Shown one piece after another: positions 1 to 5,109 of a stretch of DNA of 6,604 nt. The stretch spans positions 1-6,604 of the forward strand of contig JACQGW010000183.1 in NCBI GenBank assembly GCA_016199325.1. The letters are read 5' to 3'. The notes under the pieces are model-generated. The model did not search any database. It saw only the letters and a list, made by a program, of their open reading frames with translations, and was not told where the DNA came from. Numbering within the stretch: position 1 is the stretch's first letter; every line of letters begins with the position of its first letter. The DNA is from Chloroflexota bacterium (lineage in GTDB: Bacteria > Chloroflexota > Dehalococcoidia > JACQGW01). Position numbers and translations under genes: made by a program.

Positions 1-52
1 CGTGCGCACTACGAACGACGGCGCTGGTTCGTAGTGCGCACGTAAGTGCGCC
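1..52. repeat. REP-like palindrome, copy 1 (cut by window edge)
   Basis: Positions 1-16 and 27-42 are perfect 16-bp inverted arms around a 10-nt loop. The right arm reads GTTC-GTAG-T and runs into a second possible hairpin: GCGCAC (36-41), loop GTAA, GTGCGC (46-51). The 3' stem can therefore pair either with the left arm or with its own tail. The arrangement GTAG followed by a hairpin is that of REP sequences recognised by RAYT (Y1 HUH) transposases; that link is inference. The left half may continue outside the window. It lies downstream of the minus-strand transpeptidase gene. Confidence 0.8.
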
Positions 53-91
53 GTTCCTCGGTGTATACCAGATCAATTCGTCAAAGTTCAT

Positions 92-147
92 AAGCGCCAA
101 CTACGAACCTGGGGGCTCTACAGGTTCGTAGTTGGCGCTTCAGCGCC
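92..147. repeat. REP-like palindrome, copy 2
   Basis: Positions 92-111 and 121-140 are perfect 20-bp inverted arms with a 9-nt loop. The right arm carries GTTC-GTAG-TT followed by a small hairpin: GGCGC (134-138), loop TTCA, GCGCC (143-147). The core ACTACGAAC is shared with copy 1, but the GC stem differs in sequence and keeps its pairing in all three segments. The mirror hairpin expected left of 92 is absent, so this copy looks one-sided. It may also help terminate minus-strand transcription of the transpeptidase; no T-run follows, so this is weak. Confidence 0.8.
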
Positions 148-164
148 CGGCCCCCGGTCTGCCA

Positions 165-195
165 GAGCCTTTCGACTGCCTGATTCTTCAGGCTC
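165..195. other. weak stem-loops after the transpeptidase stop
   Basis: GCCTGA (178-183), loop TTCT, TCAGGC (188-193) form a perfect 6-bp hairpin just downstream of the minus-strand stop. An alternative pairing is GAGCCT (165-170) with AGGCTC (190-195). No T-run follows in the minus-strand direction, so this is not a canonical intrinsic terminator. Confidence 0.3.
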
Positions 196-199
196 GATG

Positions 200-937
200 T
201 CAGTTGTGGATGACCACGCGTGTCCCGATGGTCGCGAAGTTCCAGAAGAACTCGGCGTCTGTCCAGTCCATGCCGACGCAGCCGTGGCTGCTCGTCCGGT
301 TGCCGAAGACGTCCCGCGGCGCCCACCAGTTGTAGTGCAGCGCCGCACCGCTGAAGTCGAAGTACTGCGTGAAGAAGATGTTGTCGAGGAAGTACCCCTC
401 CGGCGAGTCCCGCGGAACGCCGATGGTGGCCGAGTCCATCGTCTCGTTGAAGACCCGCCGCCAGATCCGGAACGTGCCGGTCGGCGTCTCCCAGCCCGGC
501 TTGCCCGTCGAGACCGGCGCGACGTGGACCGGCTGATCCCCCTCAAAGGCCGTCGCCTGTTGCGTGCTGAGGTTCACGTCGATCCATCGCTCGCCGGAAG
601 CCGTACCGGGTGGCTCGCCCGGACCAGGGTTGGTGAGCGGCACGATGTAGACGCCAAACACGTAGCCGCTGTCGACCAGGCGATACCAGGTGCTCCTGCC
701 GGCGATGGCCTCACCCTCGACCGCCTCGGCGACGTGGACGGTAGCGCCGTGCAAGAGCACGTCCTGAACTGCAGCAGTCGTCGTCGGCGCGCTCCGGACG
801 TTGACGGCGTCCGTTGCTACCTGCCCGGTCCAGGGCTCGGCCGCCTGAGCCCCGGGCACGTGGGCAAGCCAGAGGAGCGGCAGCAGCGCGGCGGCGACCA
901 GAAGCCGTTGCCACCAGGCCGGTCGTCCAGTCATCAT
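200..937 (-). CDS. secreted L,D-transpeptidase with SH3b domain (YkuD family)
   Basis: Likely exported enzyme that cross-links or modifies peptidoglycan through a catalytic cysteine. The 245-residue product starts with a signal peptide: basic residues near the N-terminus, a hydrophobic stretch at about 12-27, and a probable cleavage site near GAQAA at 29-33. A bacterial SH3-like domain follows at about 38-100 (VNVRSAP motif at 45-51), then a Pro/Gly linker, then a YkuD domain at about 116-245. The YkuD signature is visible: His201, then Ser217-His218-Gly219-Cys220, with Cys220 the nucleophile. The residue two after Cys is Gly (HGCVGM), where many family members have Arg or Asn. The ATG at 937 is preferred because GGAGG (947-943) sits 5 nt upstream. 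A GTG at 943 would also be in frame but overlaps that ribosome site. No partner gene is adjacent; sseA is divergent. Confidence 0.93.
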   Translation of the reverse strand: MMTGRPAWWQRLLVAAALLPLLWLAHVPGAQAAEPWTGQVATDAVNVRSAPTTTAAVQDVLLHGATVHVAEAVEGEAIAGRSTWYRLVDSGYVFGVYIVPLTNPGPGEPPGTASGERWIDVNLSTQQATAFEGDQPVHVAPVSTGKPGWETPTGTFRIWRRVFNETMDSATIGVPRDSPEGYFLDNIFFTQYFDFSGAALHYNWWAPRDVFGNRTSSHGCVGMDWTDAEFFWNFATIGTRVVIHN

Positions 938-942
938 CTGCA

Positions 943-947
943 CCTCC
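943..947 (-). promoter_or_regulatory. ribosome binding site of the L,D-transpeptidase
   Basis: GGAGG on the minus strand, 5 nt before the ATG at 937. It overlaps the upstream in-frame GTG (943-941), which argues that the ATG, not the GTG, is the start. Confidence 0.75.
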
Positions 948-965
948 AGACCGCAGTCAGTCCCG

Positions 966-978
966 CCTGCTGAGCAGG
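966..978. other. small dyad between divergent genes
   Basis: CCTGCT, one base, AGCAGG is a perfect dyad 29 nt upstream of the transpeptidase start. The one-base centre rules out a hairpin, but the dyad could be a protein-binding site. No convincing promoter was seen beside it on either strand, so its role is unknown. Confidence 0.25.
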
Positions 979-1077
979 GGGATCAGGCATTCCGAGCAGG
1001 ACGCGTACCCTCGCCAAGCCTGGGGATCTGGCGCTTCCCGGCTCGCCCGGCCCTGATCTTGCGGGAGAGCGGGTTTC

Positions 1078-1110
1078 GGGGGCAGGGCGGTTCTCGGGCC
1101 GCCGTCCCCC
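1078..1110 (+). other. GC-rich stem-loop in the probable sseA leader
   Basis: GGGGG (1078-1082) pairs with CCCCC (1106-1110), and GGCGG (1086-1090) pairs with CCGCC (1099-1103), around an 8-nt loop with a small internal bulge. It ends 34 nt before the sseA start codon, upstream of the ribosome site. It could affect the mRNA leader of sseA or stop read-in transcription. In a region this GC-rich chance pairing is possible. Confidence 0.3.
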
Positions 1111-1133
1111 GGCATGCACCACACACTCAGGCA

Positions 1134-1138
1134 GGAGG
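1134..1138 (+). promoter_or_regulatory. ribosome binding site of sseA
   Basis: GGAGG, within AGGAGGT, lies 6 nt before the GTG at 1145. This fixes a GTG start for sseA. Confidence 0.85.
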
Positions 1139-1144
1139 TACACG

Positions 1145-1996
1145 GTGGCAGCGTTCGCACATCCGGAAATGGTCGTCCGCACCGATTGGGTCGCCGAGCA
1201 CTTGCACGACCGAAACGTGCGGGTCGTCGAAGTCGACGTCGACACGACGGCCTACGATTCGGGGCACATTCCCGGCGCGGTCGGCTGGAACTGGAAGACC
1301 CAGCTCTCCGACCAGGTCGAGCGGGACATTACCCCCAGGGAGAACCTGGAGCGGCTGCTCGGGAGCTCCGGCATCGACAAGCAGTCGACGATTGTCCTCT
1401 ACGGCGACAACAACAACTGGTTCGCGGCCTGGGCCTTCTGGCAGCTCAAGATGTACGGCCATCAGGACGTTCGTCTCATGGACGGCGGTCGGAAGAAGTG
1501 GGTGGAGGAGGGCCGGTCGCTCATCAGGGACCTGCCGAGCTATCCGGCCGTCCAATATCGCGCGGTGGATCCGGACTTCCGGTTCCGGGCCTTCCGCGAC
1601 CAGGTTCTGGCCGCCGTCAGGAATCCTCAGTACGCCTTCGTCGACGTCCGCAGCCCCAGGGAGTTCAGCGGCGAGCTGCTGGCGCCGGAAGGGCTGCCGC
1701 AAGAGGGCGCCCAGCGGGGCGGCCACGTCCCAGGGGCCGCCAACATCCCCTGGAGTATGGCCGTCCGAGAAGACGGCACCTTCAAGTCGGTCGATGAGCT
1801 CCGACAGCTCTATCAGTCCAGGGGCATCACGCCGGACAAGGAGATCATCGCCTACTGCCGCATCGGCGAGCGATCCTCCCACACCTGGTTCGTCCTGCGA
1901 TACCTGCTTGGCTACTCGCGCGTCCGGAACTACGATGGCTCGTGGACCGAGTACGGCTCCCTGGTGGACGTGCCGATCGAGAAGGGCGGCGCATAG
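1145..1996 (+). CDS. sseA: thiosulfate/3-mercaptopyruvate sulfurtransferase (tandem rhodanese)
   Basis: Sulfurtransferase that moves a sulfane sulfur from a donor such as thiosulfate or 3-mercaptopyruvate onto its active-site cysteine and then to an acceptor; cytoplasmic, as no signal peptide is seen. The product is 283 residues, the usual length for two fused rhodanese domains. The N-terminal domain (about 8-125) carries GHIPGA (40-45) but has Asp88 where the active cysteine would be, so it is structural, as is normal for this family. The C-terminal domain (about 145-280) has DVRS at 167-170, GHVPGA at 193-198 and the active loop CRIGERS with Cys238. This loop differs from the CRKGVT and CGSGVT loops of classical rhodanese and mercaptopyruvate enzymes, so the donor cannot be read from it. 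The start is GTG, supported by a strong ribosome site. It is probably transcribed alone; element A follows 6 nt after the stop. Confidence 0.94.
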   Translation: MAAFAHPEMVVRTDWVAEHLHDRNVRVVEVDVDTTAYDSGHIPGAVGWNWKTQLSDQVERDITPRENLERLLGSSGIDKQSTIVLYGDNNNWFAAWAFWQLKMYGHQDVRLMDGGRKKWVEEGRSLIRDLPSYPAVQYRAVDPDFRFRAFRDQVLAAVRNPQYAFVDVRSPREFSGELLAPEGLPQEGAQRGGHVPGAANIPWSMAVREDGTFKSVDELRQLYQSRGITPDKEIIAYCRIGERSSHTWFVLRYLLGYSRVRNYDGSWTEYGSLVDVPIEKGGA

Positions 1997-2001
1997 CGCG
2001 A

Positions 2002-2171
2002 TTCCGAGAGAAAACGAACCGCCAGGACGCCAAGATCGCCAAAAAGGGACGGCGAGAAAGACGCCAAGAATGGCGAAAGGAACGATTAGACGGCCAACCG
2101 GCCTTCCCTGCCTCTTTCTCGCCGCCCCTCCTGGCGATCTTGGCGTCCTGGCGGTTCGTGGTCTGTCGGAA
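2002..2171. repeat. palindromic element A (CGAACCGCCARGACGCC family)
   Basis: Arms 2002-2041 and 2132-2171 are inverted over 40 bp with 3 mismatches, of which 27 bp (2015-2041 / 2132-2158) are perfect. After an 8/7-nt unmatched step, a further 12 bp match exactly (2050-2061 / 2113-2124). Inside is a small hairpin, CGCCA-AGAA-TGGCG (2062-2075), and GGCC-AACC-GGCC (2092-2103). The arms contain three CGCCA units about 8-9 bp apart. No ORF fits. The element starts 6 nt after the sseA stop and ends 18 nt before a promoter. As RNA it would form a long hairpin and may end sseA transcription, but its size and the second copy (element B) fit a dispersed repeat or MITE-like element better. Confidence 0.88.
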
Positions 2172-2189
2172 CCGCGCCAAAGTCGGGGC

Positions 2190-2217
2190 TTGACGTGGCG
2201 AGAGCCTCGCCTACAAT
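2190..2217 (+). promoter_or_regulatory. sigma70-type promoter for the membrane protein gene
   Basis: TTGACG (2190-2195), a 16-bp spacer, and TACAAT (2212-2217): five of six matches to each consensus hexamer. Transcription would start near 2224, giving a leader of about 38 nt. It lies just right of element A, so the downstream gene has its own promoter rather than depending on sseA. Confidence 0.75.
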
Positions 2218-2261
2218 AGGGGGGAAGACGCTGACGACTCTCGTCCTAGAAACCGGTTCCC

Positions 2262-2849
2262 ATGCCTCCGGACCTCCCGAAGATACCCGAGGATCTGCCA
2301 CCCGGCTACGAGGAGCTGCTCAAGCGATACATGGAGACCGGTGAGGGAATCAGTCCGGCCCTGATGGCGTCGGCTGCCGGCGACCCGACCGTTTTCTACA
2401 TGACGCAGGTCCACGGCTTTCTGAGCTGGGTGCTGTTCATCGGTCTGATCATGGTGGTCGCTCGACTTGCCTACATTCAGCGCCGGCGCCGGTCCCTCGG
2501 CAGGTGGGACCGCATCGGCATCGGCGCGCTGGCCTGGACCTACTTCAACCTCGTCCTGACCGGGTTCTACCTGAGCTGGGCGCTGGCCCAGGCGACCCGG
2601 GAGATGCATGCCGTCCTGGCGCTCACGCCCATCAGCGCCATTCTGGCGCTGTTCCTCTACGCCTACGGACGCCGAATACCGGTGTCGGAATCTCGCATTC
2701 AGATCTGGCTGCAAACCATCTTCATCACTGGCATCGTCGTCGTCTTCCTGGCCCGCTGGATCTCGATCGGCGTCACGTCCGCCTTCGGCCTCATCTACTG
2801 GACCTTTCCGGAATGGTTCCCGGTCTGGTTCCGCCCTCCCACGATCTGA
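2262..2849 (+). CDS. small integral membrane protein, function unknown
   Basis: I do not recognise this 195-residue protein. It has a soluble, proline- and acid-rich N-terminus (about 1-45), then hydrophobic segments at about 51-72, 85-108, 116-136 and 147-165, with a possible fifth at 166-182. The loops with RRRR (74-77) and GRR (136-138) are positive, which places them inside and the N-terminus outside. The C-terminus is aromatic (WTFPEWFPVWF). No catalytic or metal-binding motif is obvious; His51 and His116 lie at the edges of predicted helices. The ATG at 2262 gives an N-terminal stretch without a Shine-Dalgarno sequence in the 15 nt upstream, so the start is less certain; an alternative is Met24 (2331). 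A strong promoter lies 45 nt upstream, and palindromic elements lie on both sides, so it is probably monocistronic. Confidence 0.8.
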   Translation: MPPDLPKIPEDLPPGYEELLKRYMETGEGISPALMASAAGDPTVFYMTQVHGFLSWVLFIGLIMVVARLAYIQRRRRSLGRWDRIGIGALAWTYFNLVLTGFYLSWALAQATREMHAVLALTPISAILALFLYAYGRRIPVSESRIQIWLQTIFITGIVVVFLARWISIGVTSAFGLIYWTFPEWFPVWFRPPTI

Positions 2850-2860
2850 CCGGCAGCGCG

Positions 2861-3066
2861 GCTCCGACCGATAGCGAACCGCCAAGACGCCAAGATCGCC
2901 AAGATCGCCAAGGAAGACGCCAGGAATCGAGTTTCTGGTTCGTGGTTTCTGATTCGTGTCCTGTTTGGTGACAATGCCAGCGGCAACCAGAAACCACAAA
3001 CCAGAAACCCGCAAACCCCTCGCCTTGGCGATCTAGGCGTCTTGGCGGTTCGGCCGCTCTCGAAGC
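2861..3066. repeat. palindromic element B (related to element A, nested)
   Basis: The core arms 2875-2904 and 3023-3052 are inverted over 30 bp with 2 mismatches, reading CGAACCGCCAAGACGCC inward. Weaker similarity to the ends of A (a TCGAGAG/TCCGA-type flank) extends to about 2861 and 3066. The left arm holds five CGCCA units (2880, 2888, 2897, 2906, 2918), including the exact tandem CGCCAAGAT (2888-2896 and 2897-2905). The right arm has fewer units. A second, unrelated inverted repeat lies inside (separate entry). The element fills the gap between two convergent genes and could act as a bidirectional terminator. Confidence 0.88.
2931..3008. repeat. inner inverted repeat of 14-bp units within element B
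   Basis: GTTTCTGGTTCGTG (2931-2944) is followed directly by GTTTCTGATTCGTG (2945-2958). The opposite strand of 2981-3008 reads GTTTCTGGTTTGTG then GTTTCTGGTTGCCG. The outer 21 bp (2931-2951 / 2988-3008) pair with a single mismatch. The loop is about 22 nt. It is A/T-richer than its surroundings and unlike the CGCCAAG arms, so it looks like a repeat nested inside another. Confidence 0.82.
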
Positions 3067-3069
3067 GAT

Positions 3070-4077
3070 CTAGCTCGCGGCACGCGCTCGACGCGGCCGC
3101 GCCCGGAGGACCGATCCCGCCCAGGTGGCGAGGTCGGCCGGGCACTCGTCCTGGACGAGGGTGCCGTAGCCGTCGAACACCCGCAGCTCCGCCGTCGGGT
3201 TCACATCGAGCAGCGCCTGGGCGTCCGAGAGCGGCGCTACCCGGGACTGGCTGCCCCAGGCAAGGAAGACCGGCAGCGGGAGGCGAGCAAAAAGCGGCCG
3301 GAGGTCCAGACTCAGCCGGTCGCAGATGAAGGCGAGCACCGGCCAGCGCGCGCCCGGCTGGTGGGCTGCGCGGTAGTAGTGATCCACCAGATCGTCGGTC
3401 ACGGCGTTGGGATCGGCGTAGGCATCACGGGAGAGGAAGAGTCGGATGCTCGACCGCGCGGTCATCAGGTCGTACAGGGCGGCCCCGAGTCCCGGCGCTT
3501 TCAGCACCGTATGGGCAAGGTGTTGCAACGCCGCCGCCGGCCGATTCAGGTTCGACACACCGGCAGGGCAGATCAGCAGGAGCCGCTGGAAGCGGTCCGG
3601 ATCGAGCGTCGCCGCTTGGGCTGCGTACACCGCGCTCAGAGAGCTGGCGGCGACGCAGGCCCGGTCGCCCACGACATCCTGAATGAAATCGTGGACGAAG
3701 TCGACGTACAACTCGGCCGAGTAGTCGATGGCCGGCCGGTCCGAGTGGCCGAAGCCGAGCAGGTCCGGCACGTAGACGTGGAACCCCTGGTCGGCGAGCG
3801 GCTCGACGAACCGCCGCATCTCGAATGCCGATGCGCCAGCGTAGATGCCGTGCAGCAGCAGAACCGGCGTTCCACTGCCCAGCGTCCGGTAGCGAATCCG
3901 ACCAAACCGCCATTGGTAATCGCGCCTGTCGCCCGGTGTCACATCCGCCAGCGTCCCACCGGCGACGGCCATGCGCTCGGCGGCGTAGCCAGCGCCCCCC
4001 AGAGCGAGCGCGAGCAACGCGCTGGGCGCCGCCCCGCCGGCGAGCCCCAGCCAGCTTCGCTTGTCAGTACGCTTCAT
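3070..4077 (-). CDS. alpha/beta-hydrolase-fold protein with incomplete catalytic triad
   Basis: The 335-residue product has a basic N-terminus and a hydrophobic segment (about 9-33), so it is probably exported or membrane-anchored, followed by an alpha/beta-hydrolase fold. Visible landmarks are LLLHG (73-77, oxyanion-hole strand), PDLLGFGHSDRP (104-115), and a nucleophile elbow A-S-S146-L-S (144-148) in place of G-x-S-x-G. The strand that usually ends WGxxD reads WGSQS (274-278), with Ser for Asp. The usual C-terminal G-H of GxGHxxxxExP reads G-Thr306 in GYGTLVQDECP. Only Ser146 of the triad is therefore evident, and hydrolase activity should not be assumed; a different acid or base elsewhere is possible. 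The ATG at 4077 is chosen because GGAGG lies 6 nt upstream; a TTG at 4083 abuts that site. The gene converges with the membrane protein gene across element B and is divergent from tyrA. Confidence 0.9.
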   Translation of the reverse strand: MKRTDKRSWLGLAGGAAPSALLALALGGAGYAAERMAVAGGTLADVTPGDRRDYQWRFGRIRYRTLGSGTPVLLLHGIYAGASAFEMRRFVEPLADQGFHVYVPDLLGFGHSDRPAIDYSAELYVDFVHDFIQDVVGDRACVAASSLSAVYAAQAATLDPDRFQRLLLICPAGVSNLNRPAAALQHLAHTVLKAPGLGAALYDLMTARSSIRLFLSRDAYADPNAVTDDLVDHYYRAAHQPGARWPVLAFICDRLSLDLRPLFARLPLPVFLAWGSQSRVAPLSDAQALLDVNPTAELRVFDGYGTLVQDECPADLATWAGSVLRARPRRARAAS

Positions 4078-4083
4078 TCGCAA

Positions 4084-4088
4084 CCTCC
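4084..4088 (-). promoter_or_regulatory. ribosome binding site of the hydrolase-fold gene
   Basis: GGAGG on the minus strand, 6 nt before the ATG at 4077. It sets that ATG as the start rather than the TTG at 4083, which directly follows the site. Confidence 0.75.
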
Positions 4089-4106
4089 CGGGTAAGCATT
4101 CAGCCG

Positions 4107-4121
4107 CGGGCTATCAGCCCG
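4107..4121. other. short hairpin or operator upstream of the hydrolase-fold gene
   Basis: CGGGCT, loop ATC, AGCCCG: a perfect 6-bp dyad 29 nt upstream of the minus-strand start. It would lie in the leader or near the promoter of that gene. No convincing minus-strand promoter hexamers were found, so its role is open. Confidence 0.3.
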
Positions 4122-4248
4122 GCCAGATACGCCATCACGTCGAGCAACCCTCGGCTGCCTGCGACACATTGACAGCTCGTCCTCAGACGGGGCAGGATCC
4201 GGGCCACCGTGGGCCACGGATCGGCCGGCCCCACCGTCTCGATTGGCG

Positions 4249-4257
4249 TGGTATAAT
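4249..4257 (+). promoter_or_regulatory. extended -10 promoter of the tyrA operon
   Basis: TG (4249-4250), one base, then a perfect TATAAT (4252-4257). No good -35 lies 16-18 bp upstream, as expected for an extended -10 promoter. Transcription would begin near 4264, leaving a leader of about 24 nt. Confidence 0.75.
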
Positions 4258-4276
4258 CCCCGCTGATCTCAGTGTC

Positions 4277-4280
4277 AGGA
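4277..4280 (+). promoter_or_regulatory. ribosome binding site of tyrA
   Basis: AGGA, 7 nt before the ATG at 4288; modest strength but correctly spaced. Confidence 0.6.
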
Positions 4281-4287
4281 ACACGCC

Positions 4288-5109
4288 ATGGCCGCACCCG
4301 AGCCGGTGTCCCCGTCTCGCGTCTCGGTCGCCGTCGTCGGCTTCGGCCGCTTCGGCAGCCTCTTCGCCGACCTGCTTCAGACCGTGCCGGCCCTGGACGT
4401 CGCCGTCACCGGTCGGACCGACCGTTCGGCCGAGGCACGAGCGGCCGGCCTGCGCTGGCTCCCGCTCTCCGCCGCGCTCGGGCGGGACGTCGTCGTCTTC
4501 AGCGTCCCGATGCGCGACCTGGGCCCGGCCCTGCGCCTGGCCGCGCCGGCGCTCCGTCCCGGTGCGCTCGTCCTGGACGTCTGCTCGGTCAAGGTGCTGC
4601 CCGCCCGACTGATGGCCGACCTTCTGCCGGCGAATGTCGGCGTTCTGGCAACCCATCCCATGTTCGGGCCGGACGGCGTTCGGCAGTTCGGCGTTCGCGG
4701 TCAGCGCATCGTTACCTGCCCCGTTCGGCTGGACGGCGAACGGCTGGCCGAAGTAGAAGGATGGTTCCGGACCCTCGGCCTTCAGGTCCTGCGGATGACG
4801 CCCGACGAGCACGACCGCCAGGCTGCGGTGAGTCAGGGCCTGGTGCATTTCATTGGCAGGTCCATCGAGCGCCTGGGCCTCGCAGAGCCGGTGGTGACGA
4901 CCAACAATGCCCACCGCCTGTTCGAGCTGGCCGCCTCCGTCGCCGCCGACAGCGAGGCGCTTTTCGTGGACCTGGAGACGATGAACCCGCACGCAGCCGG
5001 CGTGCGGCGCGCCTTCCTGGACGCCGCCGGCGAGCTGGACCGCCGGCTAACGGAGGCGGAAGGCCCGTCGGCGCGCTCGGCCGACTGTCTTCGGGCCGGC
5101 GACCGATGA
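4288..5109 (+). CDS. tyrA: prephenate (or arogenate) dehydrogenase
   Basis: NAD(P)-dependent oxidative decarboxylation of prephenate (or arogenate) in tyrosine synthesis; cytoplasmic. The 273-residue product opens with a Rossmann fold, VGFGRFG at 17-23. It carries the family hallmarks DVCSVK (97-102) and HPMFGPDG (123-130); His123 aligns with the known catalytic histidine of the E. coli enzyme. The helical domain has HDRQ (175-178), QGLVHF (183-188) and an NN-x-H segment near 206-209. There is no fused chorismate mutase and no C-terminal ACT domain, so feedback control by an ACT domain is not expected. The sequence does not settle prephenate versus arogenate, or NAD versus NADP. The gene is led by an extended -10 promoter and overlaps the following peptidase gene by 4 bp (ATGA), so the two are probably co-translated. 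Confidence 0.92.
   Translation: MAAPEPVSPSRVSVAVVGFGRFGSLFADLLQTVPALDVAVTGRTDRSAEARAAGLRWLPLSAALGRDVVVFSVPMRDLGPALRLAAPALRPGALVLDVCSVKVLPARLMADLLPANVGVLATHPMFGPDGVRQFGVRGQRIVTCPVRLDGERLAEVEGWFRTLGLQVLRMTPDEHDRQAAVSQGLVHFIGRSIERLGLAEPVVTTNNAHRLFELAASVAADSEALFVDLETMNPHAAGVRRAFLDAAGELDRRLTEAEGPSARSADCLRAGDR

Noticed and set aside
197..973. Long plus-strand ORF opposite the L,D-transpeptidase.
   Set aside because: The composition is Arg/Pro/Val-rich with no recognisable domain, whereas the minus strand has signal peptide, SH3b and YkuD motifs.
989..1017. Minus-strand TTGGCG, 17 bp, CGGAAT as a possible transpeptidase promoter.
   Set aside because: The -10 box matches only three of six positions and lacks the essential first TA.
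2015..2158. Element A as a simple intrinsic terminator for sseA.
   Set aside because: The stem is far longer than a terminator, lacks a T-run, and recurs as element B with a different centre. It may still stop transcription, but that does not explain its form.
1059..2219. Long ORF overlapping sseA in another frame.
   Set aside because: It is Ser/Arg/Thr-rich, has no motif, and runs into repeat element A; sseA explains the region.
2875..2924. Regularly spaced CGCCAAG units resembling a CRISPR array.
   Set aside because: The units are only 8-12 bp apart with no unique spacers, and they form one arm of an inverted repeat.
3361..4095. Plus-strand ORF opposite the hydrolase-fold gene.
   Set aside because: It is an antisense shadow without a ribosome site or domain.
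4169..4174. A perfect TTGACA resembling a -35 box on the plus strand.
   Set aside because: No acceptable -10 hexamer lies 15-19 bp downstream (the 17-bp position reads GCAGGA), and it is too far from the TATAAT at 4252.
4272..5105. The peptidase reading frame stays open far upstream, through all of tyrA, suggesting a 642-residue protein.
   Set aside because: The translated upstream part is Arg/Ala/Gly-rich low-complexity sequence typical of an off-frame in GC-rich DNA. The M42 homology begins just after the ATG at 5106.
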